DNA from: Corydoras sp. C115
Taxonomy: Eukaryota; Chordata; Actinopteri; Siluriformes; Callichthyidae
Reading direction: 5' to 3'
DNA length: 64,000 bases
Assembly (NCBI GenBank): GCA_019802505.1
Contig: JAFMOC010000026.1
Location: forward strand, 2,419,501-2,483,500
The notes under the pieces were generated by a model, which was not told the origin of the DNA, made no database searches, and saw only the letters and a program-made list of their open reading frames with translations. Both the position numbers and the translations under genes were made by a program. This document shows positions 33,041-44,519 of this stretch, in pieces (the first letter of the stretch is position 1; each line of letters opens with the position of its first letter).

Positions 33041-33699
33041 CTGTGAAAAATAATGGAATTAAAAAGTTAAGCTGAGGTTTAATTTGAACACCTGCAAATA
33101 AGAGCAACCTTTATTAAATGTTATGCACCTAAAGACATGCTGTGCTTGTAACATCACCCACTATGGCAGAAGCTCAAAGATACAGGATCACAGAAAGGCC
33201 AATAATAAATCATGCAGGGAAACAAAATGAATCTCCTGGTTTTACAAAAAAGCTGCTGTGTATGAATGGTCACACTGCCCTGTTCTCTCTTTGTAAAAAG
33301 CATTGGCAAACAAACAACAGCAAACAAGAAGAGACCCGAGAGACACTGTGCTCTTGCCACAAATACCTTTAAAGTTTAAACTGTGCGCTGAAAAAGAAAC
33401 ATTTACTAACAACAGCTTTCCATGGTTATTCAGTCACAAACTGTGCCTCTCCATCCGCTAAGTACAATAGCACATAAAAGTTATATTTTGTCACCAATAA
33501 TGAAATTAAGACAAATATTTTGATAAAGAAATAATTTTAAAAAGAATGAATTGGCCTAGTTGTTTTAGTTTTGGAGGGGACCACTTATGCATCCACTCAC
33601 AAAGCAAACACAAATAATGAAAATGTACTGAATGAAATAGATGAAATGTAAAAGAATAAAAGGGCTCTAATTAAAATGGTAGCTTTTTGTGTTACTTAC
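33041..33699 (-). other. mre11: mre11 intron H-I
   Basis: About 660 bp of AT-rich sequence with no repeat or other element recognised. Confidence 0.8.
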
Positions 33700-33783
33700 C
33701 ATCCATAATAGATTTAGATTTAACTGGACTTAATGAAGCAGTTTTCTTTCCTCGCCCGGCTCGGCCTGATCCTGATCCAGCAC
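33700..33783 (-). CDS. mre11: MRE11 exon H
   Basis: 84 bp with a cccaag acceptor (rather than cag) and a strong gtaagt donor. Completes Gly from exon G and reads AGSGSGRAGRGKKTASLSPV followed by KSKSIMD. Continues the Gly-Arg-rich region and ends in the SIMD stretch that corresponds to human NMSIIDAF. Confidence 0.88.
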
Positions 33784-34416
33784 CTTGGGAAAGACATAAA
33801 ATGTTCACACTACACCATGACAATGAAATTGGGGTATTTGAATGCACTTGAAGCTTAATAAAATTCTTAATGGTTAATCAGTATTCATCACACAACTTAC
33901 TTCATCACAAGTTAGTCATATTGAGAGAAACAGGGCCAAAACAATTACAATAAGCTAACATTTAAATATATTAATACAGTACACTAATCTATGAAGCTGA
34001 CTAATATAAAGTAATAATTAGTAGTAACAGTACATTCTCAGGAACTAAACATCTTATTTAAACTACATTAAAAATCATACACATTACATCTACAAGTCCC
34101 CCCTAAATAAGTTACCAGGGAAGGCTTTCTACAAGAATTTGGTATGTGTTTGTGGAAATTTGGCATATTTTTTTGGCCTAGAAATTAGGTTCCCAGAAAA
34201 ATAAAAGATGCTGTGTTTGATAGATACATAAATCAATTAGTCTAAATAAAACAGCAGAATTCTAAAATACATCCCTTTAAATTAAATTCATTAACTTAAT
34301 TTGTAGGCTTATAGTTCTACACATCTCAAACTAATCACAGGTGGTTGTATCCACAACATATATAATACCAGTTAACAAATTCAACAGTGTGTTAACTGGC
34401 AGCTTTATGTACAATA

Positions 34417-35374
34417 CGGTGTGTGCACAATTATTAGTCAAGTCTTTTTTTATTTTTTTTATTATGTATTATTCACCAGCTACAGTGCTCTTCTAGTAAA
34501 ATGTTAATAAACCACAAACATAAATGTTTAAGTTAGTTAGGTTTTGGCTTTCTTATGAAAATATCTAATAGTGCACAATTATTGGGCTACATTTTCATTT
34601 GTTCAAGTGAGAATCATAAGCACACAACTGAAAACCTTACCAAAAACATTTCTGACAAATAAAAAAAAATTACCAATATAGCCGCCCTTCTTTTCAATTA
34701 CAGTGATAATCTGTCCATTCACTGAGTGTGCCAGTTTTTTGATCTGTAACCACAGACTCTCAGCCACTGTTGAGAGGGGTATACGGTTTTCCTTTACTGG
34801 AAATCTAAGAATTGCTCAATTGTGTTCAGGTCATTTTTAATTCAGGTTTAATTTTTAATGCCTTTATGCAGAGGATTACTTGGATGCATGTGATGGAGTG
34901 TTGTCCTTCATAAAACTGTACCACTGCTTAAAGGATGTGTCTTCTGAAAACTGGGAAAGTAGGTTTGGAAATTGATTAGATTACACCAGCTCTTCTTTAA
35001 TAATACCAGCCCATACCAGTACCCCATTGCCAACTTTCTAGCAACTGACACGAAGTATAGTTCTGTGCCCATTACTAATCCAGTCACGGGACCATCCATC
35101 TGATCAAGAGTCACATTCATTAGCCAAAAATCTGATATTTCTTGAACTAGTCTAGATGCTTCAGAGTATGTGACTTGATCAGTGGTGATCGGGGTTCAGC
35201 CTTCCTTACCATGGCCATGTCTCTGAGCACTAAAAATCTTGTACTTCGAGGTACTCCAGGAAGTTTGCATTTTTGAAATAAGACAAAACTGGAAGGTAAT
35301 GGGCTCCTGGTCACATCACACTTGATTGTTCTAAAAGTCTTGCCTAATATTGCCTAATAATTTTGCATACAGTG
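34417..35374 (-). mobile_element. Internally deleted Tc1/mariner-type transposon
   Basis: Flanked by TA on both sides. The ends pair as inverted repeats (cggtgtgtgcacaattattag left; cctaataattttgcatacagtg right). On the minus strand, fragments read VTLDQMDGPVTG, then pieces resembling the segment up to the second catalytic Asp. The reverse complement of 34861-34930 reads FMKDNTPSHASK, a variant of the QDNAPSHASK motif. At 958 bp it has lost much of its coding region and all frames are broken. Confidence 0.75.
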
Positions 35375-35994
35375 TATACCTGTCCAGTGTATCCAGTGCT
35401 ATTGTGAGAGAAATAATAATGTAATGCCCATTTTTGTATTTGTTCTAAAATTCATTCTAATGCTTGATGTTTTATTAAAGTTATCTGCTCTCTTTTTTCT
35501 ATTCTTTTGTGCATTTACACAGAATTACACAAGGCCTTTTCAGTTTTCAATAGTAATATGTGCAGTAAAGACCCTTTTACACACAGCCATGAAAAAGAAA
35601 ATCGCATAATTTCGAAAAAAGTTATTTCCACAAGCACATACCATGATTCTCTGAGTACTGATCTTTTCCTCATTTTTTCCCCCCTGTCCAGCATTTATGC
35701 CCTAGATGCTGCTCCTTGGTGTGCGTTTGAAAATTTCAGTGGTTAAAATGGTATGATAAAGGTATGATTTAAGAAATTGCGAGAAAATGACCGTAAGATG
35801 GTGAGGTCTCAATCTCAGTTCATATATACAGCTTACTTTACTCTGTGCAGATTTCGAGCAGATTTTTACAAGAAACTGAAATTTATACAAATGTTTTTCA
35901 TAAATCTTTTAAGGAAATGATGTTGGGGCCACCCTGTAGGTGGATTCCTAAAAGCACATTAAATTTAGGAAAAAGGTCTAGATATTATAAATAT

Positions 35995-36448
35995 GCAGTA
36001 CCAGTCAAACGTAGGACACAACACGTTTTTTTTGCTTAATTATCAATTATTTTCTCCATTTACCAGAGATGGAGTTTTACAACTACAGACTGTAGTTCAT
36101 CTGTTTTTGTTAGTCCCCTGTTGGTTCTCTCTTCTCTATTGGTCAGTAACGTCACATAACAGGAACACTGTTAATTGTCAGTTCTACAGTGACACTGATA
36201 TGGTGAGGGGTTTTAGTGCAGCAGTGCTGGTGTAGTAATTTAAACACCTAATTGGCACTGCTGGGATAGAAATAAAGCACCAACCAATTATTACCTGCTC
36301 TGTGGTGCTACTATTGGGGTCCTGACCATTAAAAAACAGAGTAAAGGGGACTTAATACAGTACAAGTAAACTTTTACGGTATAAGAAACTGATAAGATGG
36401 ACAATAAGTGTAGCGAACAGGTGCGTCCAAACTTTTGAATGGTACTGC
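35995..36448. mobile_element. Non-autonomous DNA element (MITE) with TIRs
   Basis: The ends gcagtaccagtcaaacgt and, inverted, gcagtaccattcaaaagt form terminal repeats of about 30 bp with mismatches. No coding capacity. The interior includes a block shared in inverse orientation with 3485-3760. Confidence 0.75.
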
Positions 36449-37069
36449 ATATATAATTCAATTTGATTTAATCAATCAGAAGTCATGATCACTTTCGGGC
36501 ACATACAAATATAGTACAGTCTCTGACATAAGTTCTGTCGCTTATCCATGTTGTGGAAACAAAATTATAGGAATATAGGAAATTTATATTTAATATTTTT
36601 GTCAATGATCCAAACTTGCAATACAAAACAATATTGTTTTGCAATATAAAACTGGTCGTATTTAAACAACATATCACAGCATTGCTCTAAAAGATAACAC
36701 ATGTAGACAAAGCATTACCTTTCACACTGCTCTAAATCTCATACTGCAACACAATGCAACACTTCCAATTTTTCTGGTGTCCCCATTAAACAGGTCATCA
36801 GTTCAGTGGTACACTTATACAGTGATGGTTATGGTTATGGTAGCATTGTGCCATTTTCATTCTTGATGTGTCACAAGATTACACTTATTATTAAGTGCAC
36901 ATAAATAGATTCAATATTTAAACTGGACAAAGAGTTAATAAAAAAAAGGCACAGTAATTTTAATAAGTAACTAGAAATATGTATCTACCAACATTAAATA
37001 TAGTTAAAATCCAACCACTAATAATAATATTAATACTAATTATAACAGTACTACTATACTACTACTATT

Positions 37070-37135
37070 AATATTACTACTACTACTACTACTAATAATA
37101 ATAATAATAATAATAATAATAAGAAGAAAAATAAT
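37070..37135. repeat. (ACT)n(AAT)n microsatellite
   Basis: Two adjoining trinucleotide arrays, ACT then AAT. Confidence 0.9.
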
Positions 37136-38052
37136 CTGTAACAAGACATTTAGATTTTAATGACAAGAATGATAAGATTCTGCATGTATCTTGAGAAACT
37201 GTTCCTTATTTTTAGAGTAAACTAAATGTCCACCCCCCCCGCAGCCAAATTGTAAACCCTCAGATCCATTAGAATTCTATGGCATGAGGACATGAGCCAA
37301 CATAAATGGATGGATTAGTCTAAAATTAAAAAAAAGAATTTGGGCACAATTTGTCATAGAGAATTATTTTGGTAGCTAACGAGTCCATTATATTTATTTT
37401 TATAAAGTAGAGTGTATAATATATATAGCTGTGGAATATTGTTCTCACATGGATATATGTTTTTAATATTTTATTATTTTGTATTTATTTATTTTGACAT
37501 GACATGTTTGTTGCAAAGACTTTTTCCAATTTTAAAGTTGGAAGATCTTTGACTAGACTGAGAAACTGACCTTTTTGCTGTATATTTTCTTTAATCTATG
37601 TTGGAAAAATATCCTAATGTGCTATGAAGAGTGGTGGTTTACCATTTACATTTACTGATGATATGTTGGTGTCCTATTTTTATTTTTACTGATGGAATAT
37701 TTGAAAAAAGTAATCCGTGTGTACTTGTCTTAATGGTCTAATTGTGTTTTATGAATGTGGGTAATTTTGCATTTGTTGTTCCTTGGTTATTAACATCCTG
37801 TATTATTTATAAGTCTTCTATGTCTCAGAGTTTAATTGCATGGATGATTCATGGCTGCTGTTAAGAAAAGGTTGTGTAATGTCTTTATATAGACACCTGT
37901 TAGTTCCTTGTGATGATCCAATATACATTCCTGTTACAAGTATCATTTCATGATGCTTCCTGCCATGTTCATTTTATATATTACTTAGCAATTCCAAGTG
38001 TGCCAGCTCTTTGCCTGATAGGTCTTAGGCACACTGTTATTAACAGGAAATG

Positions 38053-38258
38053 GAGGCACGGTAGCTCAGTGGTTTGGGTGTTGGGCTATCAATCTGAAGG
38101 TTGGGGGTTCAAATCCAAGGTCCACTGAAGTTACCTGTGTGGGTCCTTGAGCAAGACCCTTAACCCTCATTGCTCCAGGGATGTTGTGATTAACCCTGTG
38201 CTCACCCTGTAAGTCGCTTTGGATAAAAGCGTCTGCTAAATGACCAAATGTATAAATG
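38053..38258 (+). mobile_element. tRNA-derived SINE with L2-like 3' tail
   Basis: A box (tagctcagtgg, 38062-38072) and B box (ggttcaaatcc, 38106-38116) are intact. A middle region follows (gtgggtccttgagcaagac). The last 45 bp (gtcgctttggataaaagcgtctgctaaatgac...) match the 3' ends of the L2 LINEs at 13.7 and 57.5 kb. A possible short duplication, aaatgga, flanks it. The shared tail implies mobilisation by the L2 reverse transcriptase. Confidence 0.88.
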
Positions 38259-39359
38259 GAAATAAAATATTTACCACAGATATCCTGATTGTCTTCTTCA
38301 TGCATTTTACCAGCTTCTGGCCAGATCTTTCCTTTCTTCTATTTACTGTTCCTGTTAACCCTAATTTAATTTGTGGGTAGCAAATGTAGCTAATTAAGTG
38401 AGTGGAATATCTGGAAAAAAAATGCCTGCCAGTTTTTTTGTATTACATGTTTCTTTCTTGTTATTAAACCTAAATGAATCCAATCTGGTTTTACACCTAA
38501 ACCTAAAGCCTAATAAGAGGGTACAGCGAACTAAAGATCCCCAGTATATATATGGTATACATAAGCAGTGAATTTTATTATTGTCTGACTGACCCTCAAC
38601 AAAACCCTTCAAGAGATCTCGTAAGAGACATCCAGGGTACATCTGGACTAACCACTTGCAAAGAGGCCACTCCAAATTGTTGCAATTTTAAATACAAGCT
38701 AAAGCACAGTGTTGAGGACATGGTCATTGTACTTAGAATCAGGGGTCAGGATCGACTTCCCCACAGTAAAACATTTGCATTTGAACACATCTTTCGGTGC
38801 ATAAAACTATGGTCACATTTTCCATTTGAACAGCAGCTGATTTTTTTTTATGCATAAGCACATGATATCATATTGATCAAAATTCCTCAGTAGCCGTCTG
38901 GGAATACATTCAAAGTACAGTCAAAGTACCTGTGCAACTGCACAGCTGCATACTAATAACAATGTGCTTTCATTCAAAGGTAAGAGCTTATGCCAAAAAA
39001 TACCTTGATACAGTTTTAACCTGTCAACTGTACTTTTTGATAGTTGTATTGTTAAATAAATACCTTTATAACTTCAAAATTAAGAGTACTTTTTTATCCA
39101 AACAGATGCAAAATTCAAATTATCATAACTGAAATTGTGGCCTTTTATAATATTGTTTTCAGTAATATATTCCATTAGATACTATTATTTGAGCACTGGA
39201 ATGACGTGTTTAAACATAAATTAAAAAATCTGTTCTGATGTGTGTCTGTAGGAGACATATTATAGCTAGTGAAAACAGTGTGACTGAGTTTGTTAGACAA
39301 TGAATAGAAAACATTGGTGAGATGCATTTTGACAATGTATTTATGTTCTGTGAGTTTAC

Positions 39360-39558
39360 CTCGTGTTTTGCCTCTTGAAGTGCTTTGTCCCCTTCCCCCT
39401 CTGGCTCTTGAGCCCCTCCCTCTTCCACGGACAGGTGCTGCAGGGGCATCATCCTCATCGGAGTCCATAGAAACATCTTCGGGTTCATCTAATTGGTCAA
39501 AATCCTTAGTTTTAACGCCGTCGTCATGATCCCGGTGTGCTCTCGCCCGGCTAATGGC
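39360..39558 (-). CDS. mre11: MRE11 exon G with GAR motif
   Basis: 199 bp, the longest mre11 exon here; acceptor attcag, donor gtaaac. Reads AISRARAHRDHDDGVKTK at the start, an acidic stretch (MDSDEDDAPAAP) in the middle, then VRGRGRGSRARGGRGQSTSRG. The last part is the glycine-arginine-rich motif of MRE11; in mammals its arginines are methylated by PRMT1, which affects DNA binding and nuclease action. The spacer between AISRARA and the motif is shorter than in human. Confidence 0.93.
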
Positions 39559-40221
39559 CTGAATGCATAAAATTTTAAAATGTCATTAAGCTGCCAGCTT
39601 GCAGTCACATTAATCTGAAGGTAACAGGCAATTTTTTTTGCATCCTCATATAAAGTGTTATGGCCATTGTAGAATGTCAAAATAAAAACATTGCTGCTGG
39701 TTTGGACCTAAAATAAAAACATTTTAATATGTTTCTTATATGCTGTGGTATACAATATAAGAAATATAAGCCGTGGTATTCAACTAAATTGTTTTTAATA
39801 AGATGACAAACTAAGAAAACTCTGAAAAAGCTCTAAAGAAGTTTTTTTTTATCAAACATTAATGTTAGGACTCCCTTATACAGTATATTACCATTCACTC
39901 CCTGGCTATTTGTTTTACAAATGTGTAAATTAATACACAAAAGCAGCAGGAAACTTTAAAACACATATGTGACTTATTAATGAGTAAAACAAAACATTTA
40001 AATACACAATCGATGGGTCTGTATTGTACAGCAGAGAACTTTACCATTAGAGATCTGAATTTTAAACAAAACATAATGAGCAGGAGGCAAGTTTGGTGAT
40101 TTATGTATTGCTGCAGAGACAAGCAGAGAGTGGAGTTCTCCCCCACCAAATTCAACCCTGTTTTTGGTTCCTTACCCCACATAAAAGTATTTGTTTGAAC
40201 TGTTATAAGGCTTGTAACAAC
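39559..40221 (-). other. mre11: mre11 intron F-G
   Basis: About 660 bp of AT-rich sequence. A strong unused donor (gtaagg at 40175) lies 46 bases inside it. No repeat or other element recognised. Confidence 0.8.
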
Positions 40222-40281
40222 CTCTTTCACGTCTTCATCCTCCTCTGCTGTGTTTTTCTTTGAATCTCTGAAGCGGCGAAT
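40222..40281 (-). CDS. mre11: MRE11 exon F
   Basis: 60 bp, 20 codons, reading IRRFRDSKKNTAEEDEDVKE. Matches human [20 protein letters not shown], which fixes both ends. The acceptor is ttttcag. The donor is GAG/gttgtt, weak after the GT. A much better donor (gtaagg) lies 46 bases further on, but using it would shift the frame before exon G. Confidence 0.9.
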
Positions 40282-40549
40282 CTGAAAACAAAAATATGGT
40301 CATATACAAGATAAGTGCTGTACTATCCAAAGTGTATGTACGAAAAACAACTTCTGCAGCCATTTGCTCTATGAGTCACAATAAAAGCTACAGCAATTCA
40401 GTACTGATTACCATCTCTGTAACCTTTAGTGACTGGTAATTATCCTACACTTTTTCTTAACCCTGAAAAATCTCTAGAACGTGAAAAATGAGACAAGCAA
40501 TGTCAAAGCTTTTAAAAGTTTACCTGGTCTCAAGGGAAAAAAAAAAAAC

Positions 40550-40591
40550 ACACACACACACATTATATATCTATCTATCTATCTATATACA

Positions 40592-40637
<46 letters not shown>
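40550..40637. repeat. Compound microsatellite (CA)n, (TATC)n, (TA)n
   Basis: Three adjoining arrays: cacacacacac near 40550-40562, four to five TATC units to 40585, and (TA)n from about 40597. Confidence 0.9.
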
Positions 40638-40644
<7 letters not shown>

Positions 40645-40818
40645 TATAGTCATGCACTTTTTTTTGCACGATTATATACAACCAGTCTTATTTATTGCAA
40701 TTTAAGAAGGTATGGAAATACCAAAAATATTCTGTTAAATAAATCCCACAGACATACTTCAAACTCTAGTCACAAGACTGAAAGTTATTGTAGCTGCAAA
40801 TTCATTCATTCCCTCTCA

Positions 40819-40825
<7 letters not shown>

Positions 40826-40874
<49 letters not shown>
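40826..40874. repeat. (TA)n microsatellite
   Basis: About 24 uninterrupted TA units. Confidence 0.95.
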
Positions 40875-40876
<2 letters not shown>

Positions 40877-41752
40877 ACATTTTTAACTTTGTTTTCCAAT
40901 GGTCAATACCTGAAGAACACCGTAAACCATGCAAACAGAAAGGTCTTCAAAGACCATCTTGCTCTAAGGTAACTTCTTATTAACACAACCCTGCTCAATC
41001 CAGTGTGTGCATTTGTTAAAAATATAAAAGCAGGCTATATGATTTCCCAGACTGCGAAAAAATTATTAGTGATCATTAAATCTTGCTTATAGTTATGATA
41101 TACAAACACATAGCAAGGTTATGATATGGTAAAATATTTTGGTAAATGCATAAAATGGAAAAAAAATTCTAGCTTTGAATGTTAAAAATGAATGCAATCC
41201 ACTACAGCAGCTTTAATCAATACAAACAACATTAAAGACTTTCCAGCACAGTGATTTAGTAAACACAAATTTCAAAGTGAATAAACAGCCCTTTCTGGTT
41301 GTCACATTCACCAGAGTAATTTCCTTTTCCTTACATTAAGAGAGAAATCTGTTTCCTCTTCTACCAACCATCTTTTATCCTCTAACCTGCTGCTTTGTGC
41401 ATAACACACAAATGACATACTTCCTGAAAATGTAATTCATTCATATAGCATCCTTTCACATCTCCTTTCATCTCCTGTGCCCCTGGTTCTTATTTCAGAT
41501 GTCTTTCACCTGCATATTTGAGTCATCACACCTATTCATCTTATAGTGTCTTTACACATTTACTCGGCTATCAATCTCACTCACAGTCCAGAGAGTGACC
41601 TTAAACTCTATCACCTACTACAGCTTTTACCTACCACTCTAAAGCTCAATTCAACATTCTACCTAGTATAGGTAAGTAGCAACCAAAATCATATAGCCCC
41701 TATATGTAGCGCCTACATCAAAAAAGTGGCAAAAATAACAGCAAAGGTGTAC

Positions 41753-41778
41753 ATTCAGTGAGCACTTGAGTAGGATCA

Positions 41779-41816
<38 letters not shown>

Positions 41817-41840
41817 ATCCTACTCAAGTGCTCACTGAAT
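41753..41840. repeat. Perfect 26-bp inverted repeat enclosing a (GT)n tract
   Basis: The arm at 41753-41778 (attcagtgagcacttgag...) is the exact reverse complement of 41815-41840. Between them lies a 36-bp spacer consisting mainly of about 15 GT units. The transcript could fold into a long hairpin with a repeat loop. It does not resemble the ends of any transposon recognised here. Confidence 0.92.
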
Positions 41841-42537
41841 CTAAAACTTTGACATTGTATACACATACATACATTTACAGCATCCAAAAAAAATGGTTTA
41901 CTGTGATAATGGCTGCATTGAAGGACCACCTACTGAAAATTACCTTTGGAGGAAGAAAACAATTTCATCCAAAATGGCGAATCCAAAAAGAGTAAAGAGT
42001 CAACACATTGAACCTACCTATTTGGCTGTAAAACAAAATCCATTACTGCCTAATATTTCAACATTTTCTTTTAGACACACTATACTTTACAAAAAGGTTC
42101 ATTATTACAACCTGAAGCACTGCTGCATGCAAAGGAATTTATATATCTGAAGATGTCTAATGCCAACACAAAAATAAGGGTCATTTTTATAAATGAAAAG
42201 GGATCCAAAAGTGTACAGGAGGCTGAAATGATATTTCCAGAGCCCTACTCTAAGACCTTTCTGATCATGTAGCAGTAACATTTCTTCTCAAGCTGCATTT
42301 TATTTAATCAGCAGTCAGGGCTTGACAAGTCTGTACAAAGTAAACATGATGATAACTGTGCAGTTCCAGGAATGTGTGAATCGGTCTTAAGCACCCTCAT
42401 TAAAACCCCATTGACTGTTATCATCTCCTTCACTTACTGCCTTTGTACTCTTTAACCTCGTCTTCACTTTTAAATCTCTCTTTTTATCTCCAGTTTTCAT
42501 CTTCGTTCCATATTTTCTTTACCTTTCCATCTCTTAC

Positions 42538-42711
42538 CTCCTCATCGATTTTCTCCTCAGTGGCCTCAACGTGGCGTTCTCGTAAGTGGCGCTGCGTTTT
42601 CTCCAGTTGATAGTTGATGAGTTCCTCTATAGCATCTCGCTCCTCTTTATCCACAAATTCCTGCACTGCCTTTCCCATGCCCTGTTCTGTCAGCAGAGAC
42701 AGCTGCATATT
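42538..42711 (-). CDS. mre11: MRE11 exon E
   Basis: 174 bp, 58 codons, reading NMQLSLLTEQGMGKAVQEFV, then DKEERDAIEELINYQLEKTQ and on to EEKIDEE. Nearly residue for residue the human [39 protein letters not shown]. Acceptor gtag, donor gtaaga. Part of the helical region beyond the capping domain, next to the RAD50 coiled-coil contact. Confidence 0.96.
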
Positions 42712-44233
42712 CTACATCAGCACATTAAAGAAAAACATTACATGCCTCACTTCATCTGCAGAAAGTTATTTTCCTTCTCTACACAGCAGGATAATGTGAA
42801 GAACTGAAACAAAATTAAACATAAATGCAGGTTTGGCATGAGGATAATTTAAACTTACACGTCTTTTACTCAGACAGAATAATAGTTATATCTTTGCATT
42901 ATAATTGGTGTTCCATTTTCAGAACCTGATATAATTTATATATCACCTGCCCAACAAGAGGATTTTGCACCAAAGCTGTAGAAATTACAGGGAAAAGATA
43001 AAATCCAGTCTCTCATGATGTGCTTTTAGTGCAAAGACCCTTAAAAGCTACTAAAAATCGCGGCAGGAATTTCAGATCCAGCATCTCCCCTTAAAGGAAT
43101 GGACATTGCAAGATGCTCAAACAAAACCCTTCTATGGTAGTGTGCTAACATTAAACATGCAGGAATTTTAGATTTACATTTTTCATTTATGTTATTGCAT
43201 AAAGCAGTTGGTTACTTAAAAATAATCTTTTTAAAATAAATCGAATGTTTCATATAAGCTTTATAATACTGCTCACTTTGTGAAAGACAGATTCTTTGAT
43301 TTATTATCTGGTTGAAGAACTTTTTTGTCATGTGTTTCTTCTTCATTTCCATTTACTGTTCTTGAATATTCAGCTTCTCTCAAAAAAAGAGATTCCTCAT
43401 GTCTGGTTCTGGTTATCTGTGTCTGCATCACTTGGCTCTGCAGGTTTCCTTCTTCATGTAATCCATAAGTTTGTTTGGATTCCTTTCTCTGCTCTCTGTT
43501 GTTAAGCGTGCTTAATTCATGTATACTGCATTTTTTTTGTACAGCACACTTAATTTTTGCTTATCGCATATATTCTGTATTCTCTGTACAACGCATTCTA
43601 TTCTTGTTAATTGTGTTATCATGTATTTTGATCCCTGTGTGCTTTTTTTCTAACATTATCTTGTTTTGGCACACTTCTGTTTCTGTTTGTTGCAAAAATA
43701 AGAATTAGTTTTTATTGAAAAATATATGATTCATTTAAAATTGTAAAAGTATTATCTGCTTCTTTGTTTTATTATTCATTCCTGGGTTGTTGTTTTTTTG
43801 AGTTTGTGTTTGTAAAATTGTTGTTTTTTTCCTTCTGATGACTATATTTGACTCATTACTGCCACCTTGAGGCAAAATGACAAGTCTAGACAATCCATTA
43901 GATCAGTCTTTCATGATTATTTAATTGTTAAAATAATATTCATAACATAAATAAATATACATATAAATCACATACATAATACTGTGAGGTAGCAAAATGC
44001 ACAATTTGCCAACTAAAAAATATGTTACAAAATATTCTGTATGTATATACTGTATATACTGTATATATACACATATATAATTTATTTTATTTTTTTTTTG
44101 GTTTAAAAAAACAACAACAACTGACTAATGGTAAACCATGAAGGCACAGAAAGATGTTCCAGTGTTTGTCTTCAGGTACAGATATACACACACACACACA
44201 CAGTTATTAGTACGAAACTGAAGTGTCACACAC
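42712..44233 (-). other. mre11: mre11 intron D-E
   Basis: 1.5 kb. A T-rich stretch at 43280-43720 (minus-strand A-rich) gives a hydrophobic open frame on the plus strand with no family resemblance. A (CA)n tract lies 31 bases from the exon D donor. Confidence 0.7.
44186..44202. repeat. (AC)n tract after the mre11 exon D donor
   Basis: Eight AC units on the plus strand, read as UG repeats in the mre11 transcript, 31 bases downstream of the exon D donor. Confidence 0.9.
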
Positions 44234-44337
44234 CTTCTCAGCAGTTTGGAAATATTCCTTAACAAGGTCCTCCACTCGCATCTGCATAACTTCAACCGAT
44301 GTTCGAGATAAGAGATCGTCAAAATCAATTGCCCCCT
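44234..44337 (-). CDS. mre11: MRE11 exon D (RAD50-binding region)
   Basis: 104 bp, completing Glu from exon C and reading GAIDFDDLLSRTSVEVMQMR then VEDLVKEYFQTAEK. Human has [32 protein letters not shown]; this helix contacts the RAD50 coiled coil in the MRN complex. The acceptor (gatgcag) is preceded by UG-rich rather than pyrimidine-rich sequence, and the donor is gtgtgt. The exon length is not a multiple of three, so skipping it would break the frame. Confidence 0.94.
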
Positions 44338-44352
44338 CTGCATCACACAGAA

Positions 44353-44395
44353 ACACACAGACGCACACACACACGCACACAGACACACATTGTGT
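44353..44395. repeat. Imperfect (CA)n tract before the mre11 exon D acceptor
   Basis: CA-rich on the plus strand, so UG-rich in the transcript, beginning about 15 bases upstream of the acceptor and standing where a polypyrimidine tract would be expected. Confidence 0.85.
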
Positions 44396-44519
44396 TTATT
44401 CACAATGAAAAGTGCACTTACTCAAATTATGATCATAAAATTCACTGCTATTCCTTATGTGGATAATTTTGAAGGCACAAGCCCAATCTACAACCTCTCT
44501 CAATTTAAGGGGTAGATGT

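Larger units (their letters stand above)
33784..39359 (-). other. mre11: mre11 intron G-H
   Basis: 5.6 kb. Holds a shortened mariner-type element (34417-35374), a MITE (35995-36448), an (ACT/AAT)n tract (37070-37135) and a SINE with an L2-like tail (38053-38258). The rest, including 37140-38040 and 38260-39350, shows nothing I can name. Confidence 0.75.
40282..42537 (-). other. mre11: mre11 intron E-F
   Basis: 2.3 kb with several dinucleotide arrays (40550-40637, 40826-40874) and the inverted repeat around a (GT)n tract at 41753-41840. No transposon recognised. Confidence 0.75.

Noticed and set aside
38062..38116. tRNA-like A and B boxes as possible tRNA genes
   Set aside because: The boxes are followed by SINE bodies and tails, and the cloverleaf beyond the B box is not kept. 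They are SINE promoters.
43296..43708. Two overlapping hydrophobic frames that might be a membrane protein
   Set aside because: T-rich DNA gives Phe, Leu and Ile by chance; no family resemblance, no splice context, and the region is inside an mre11 intron.
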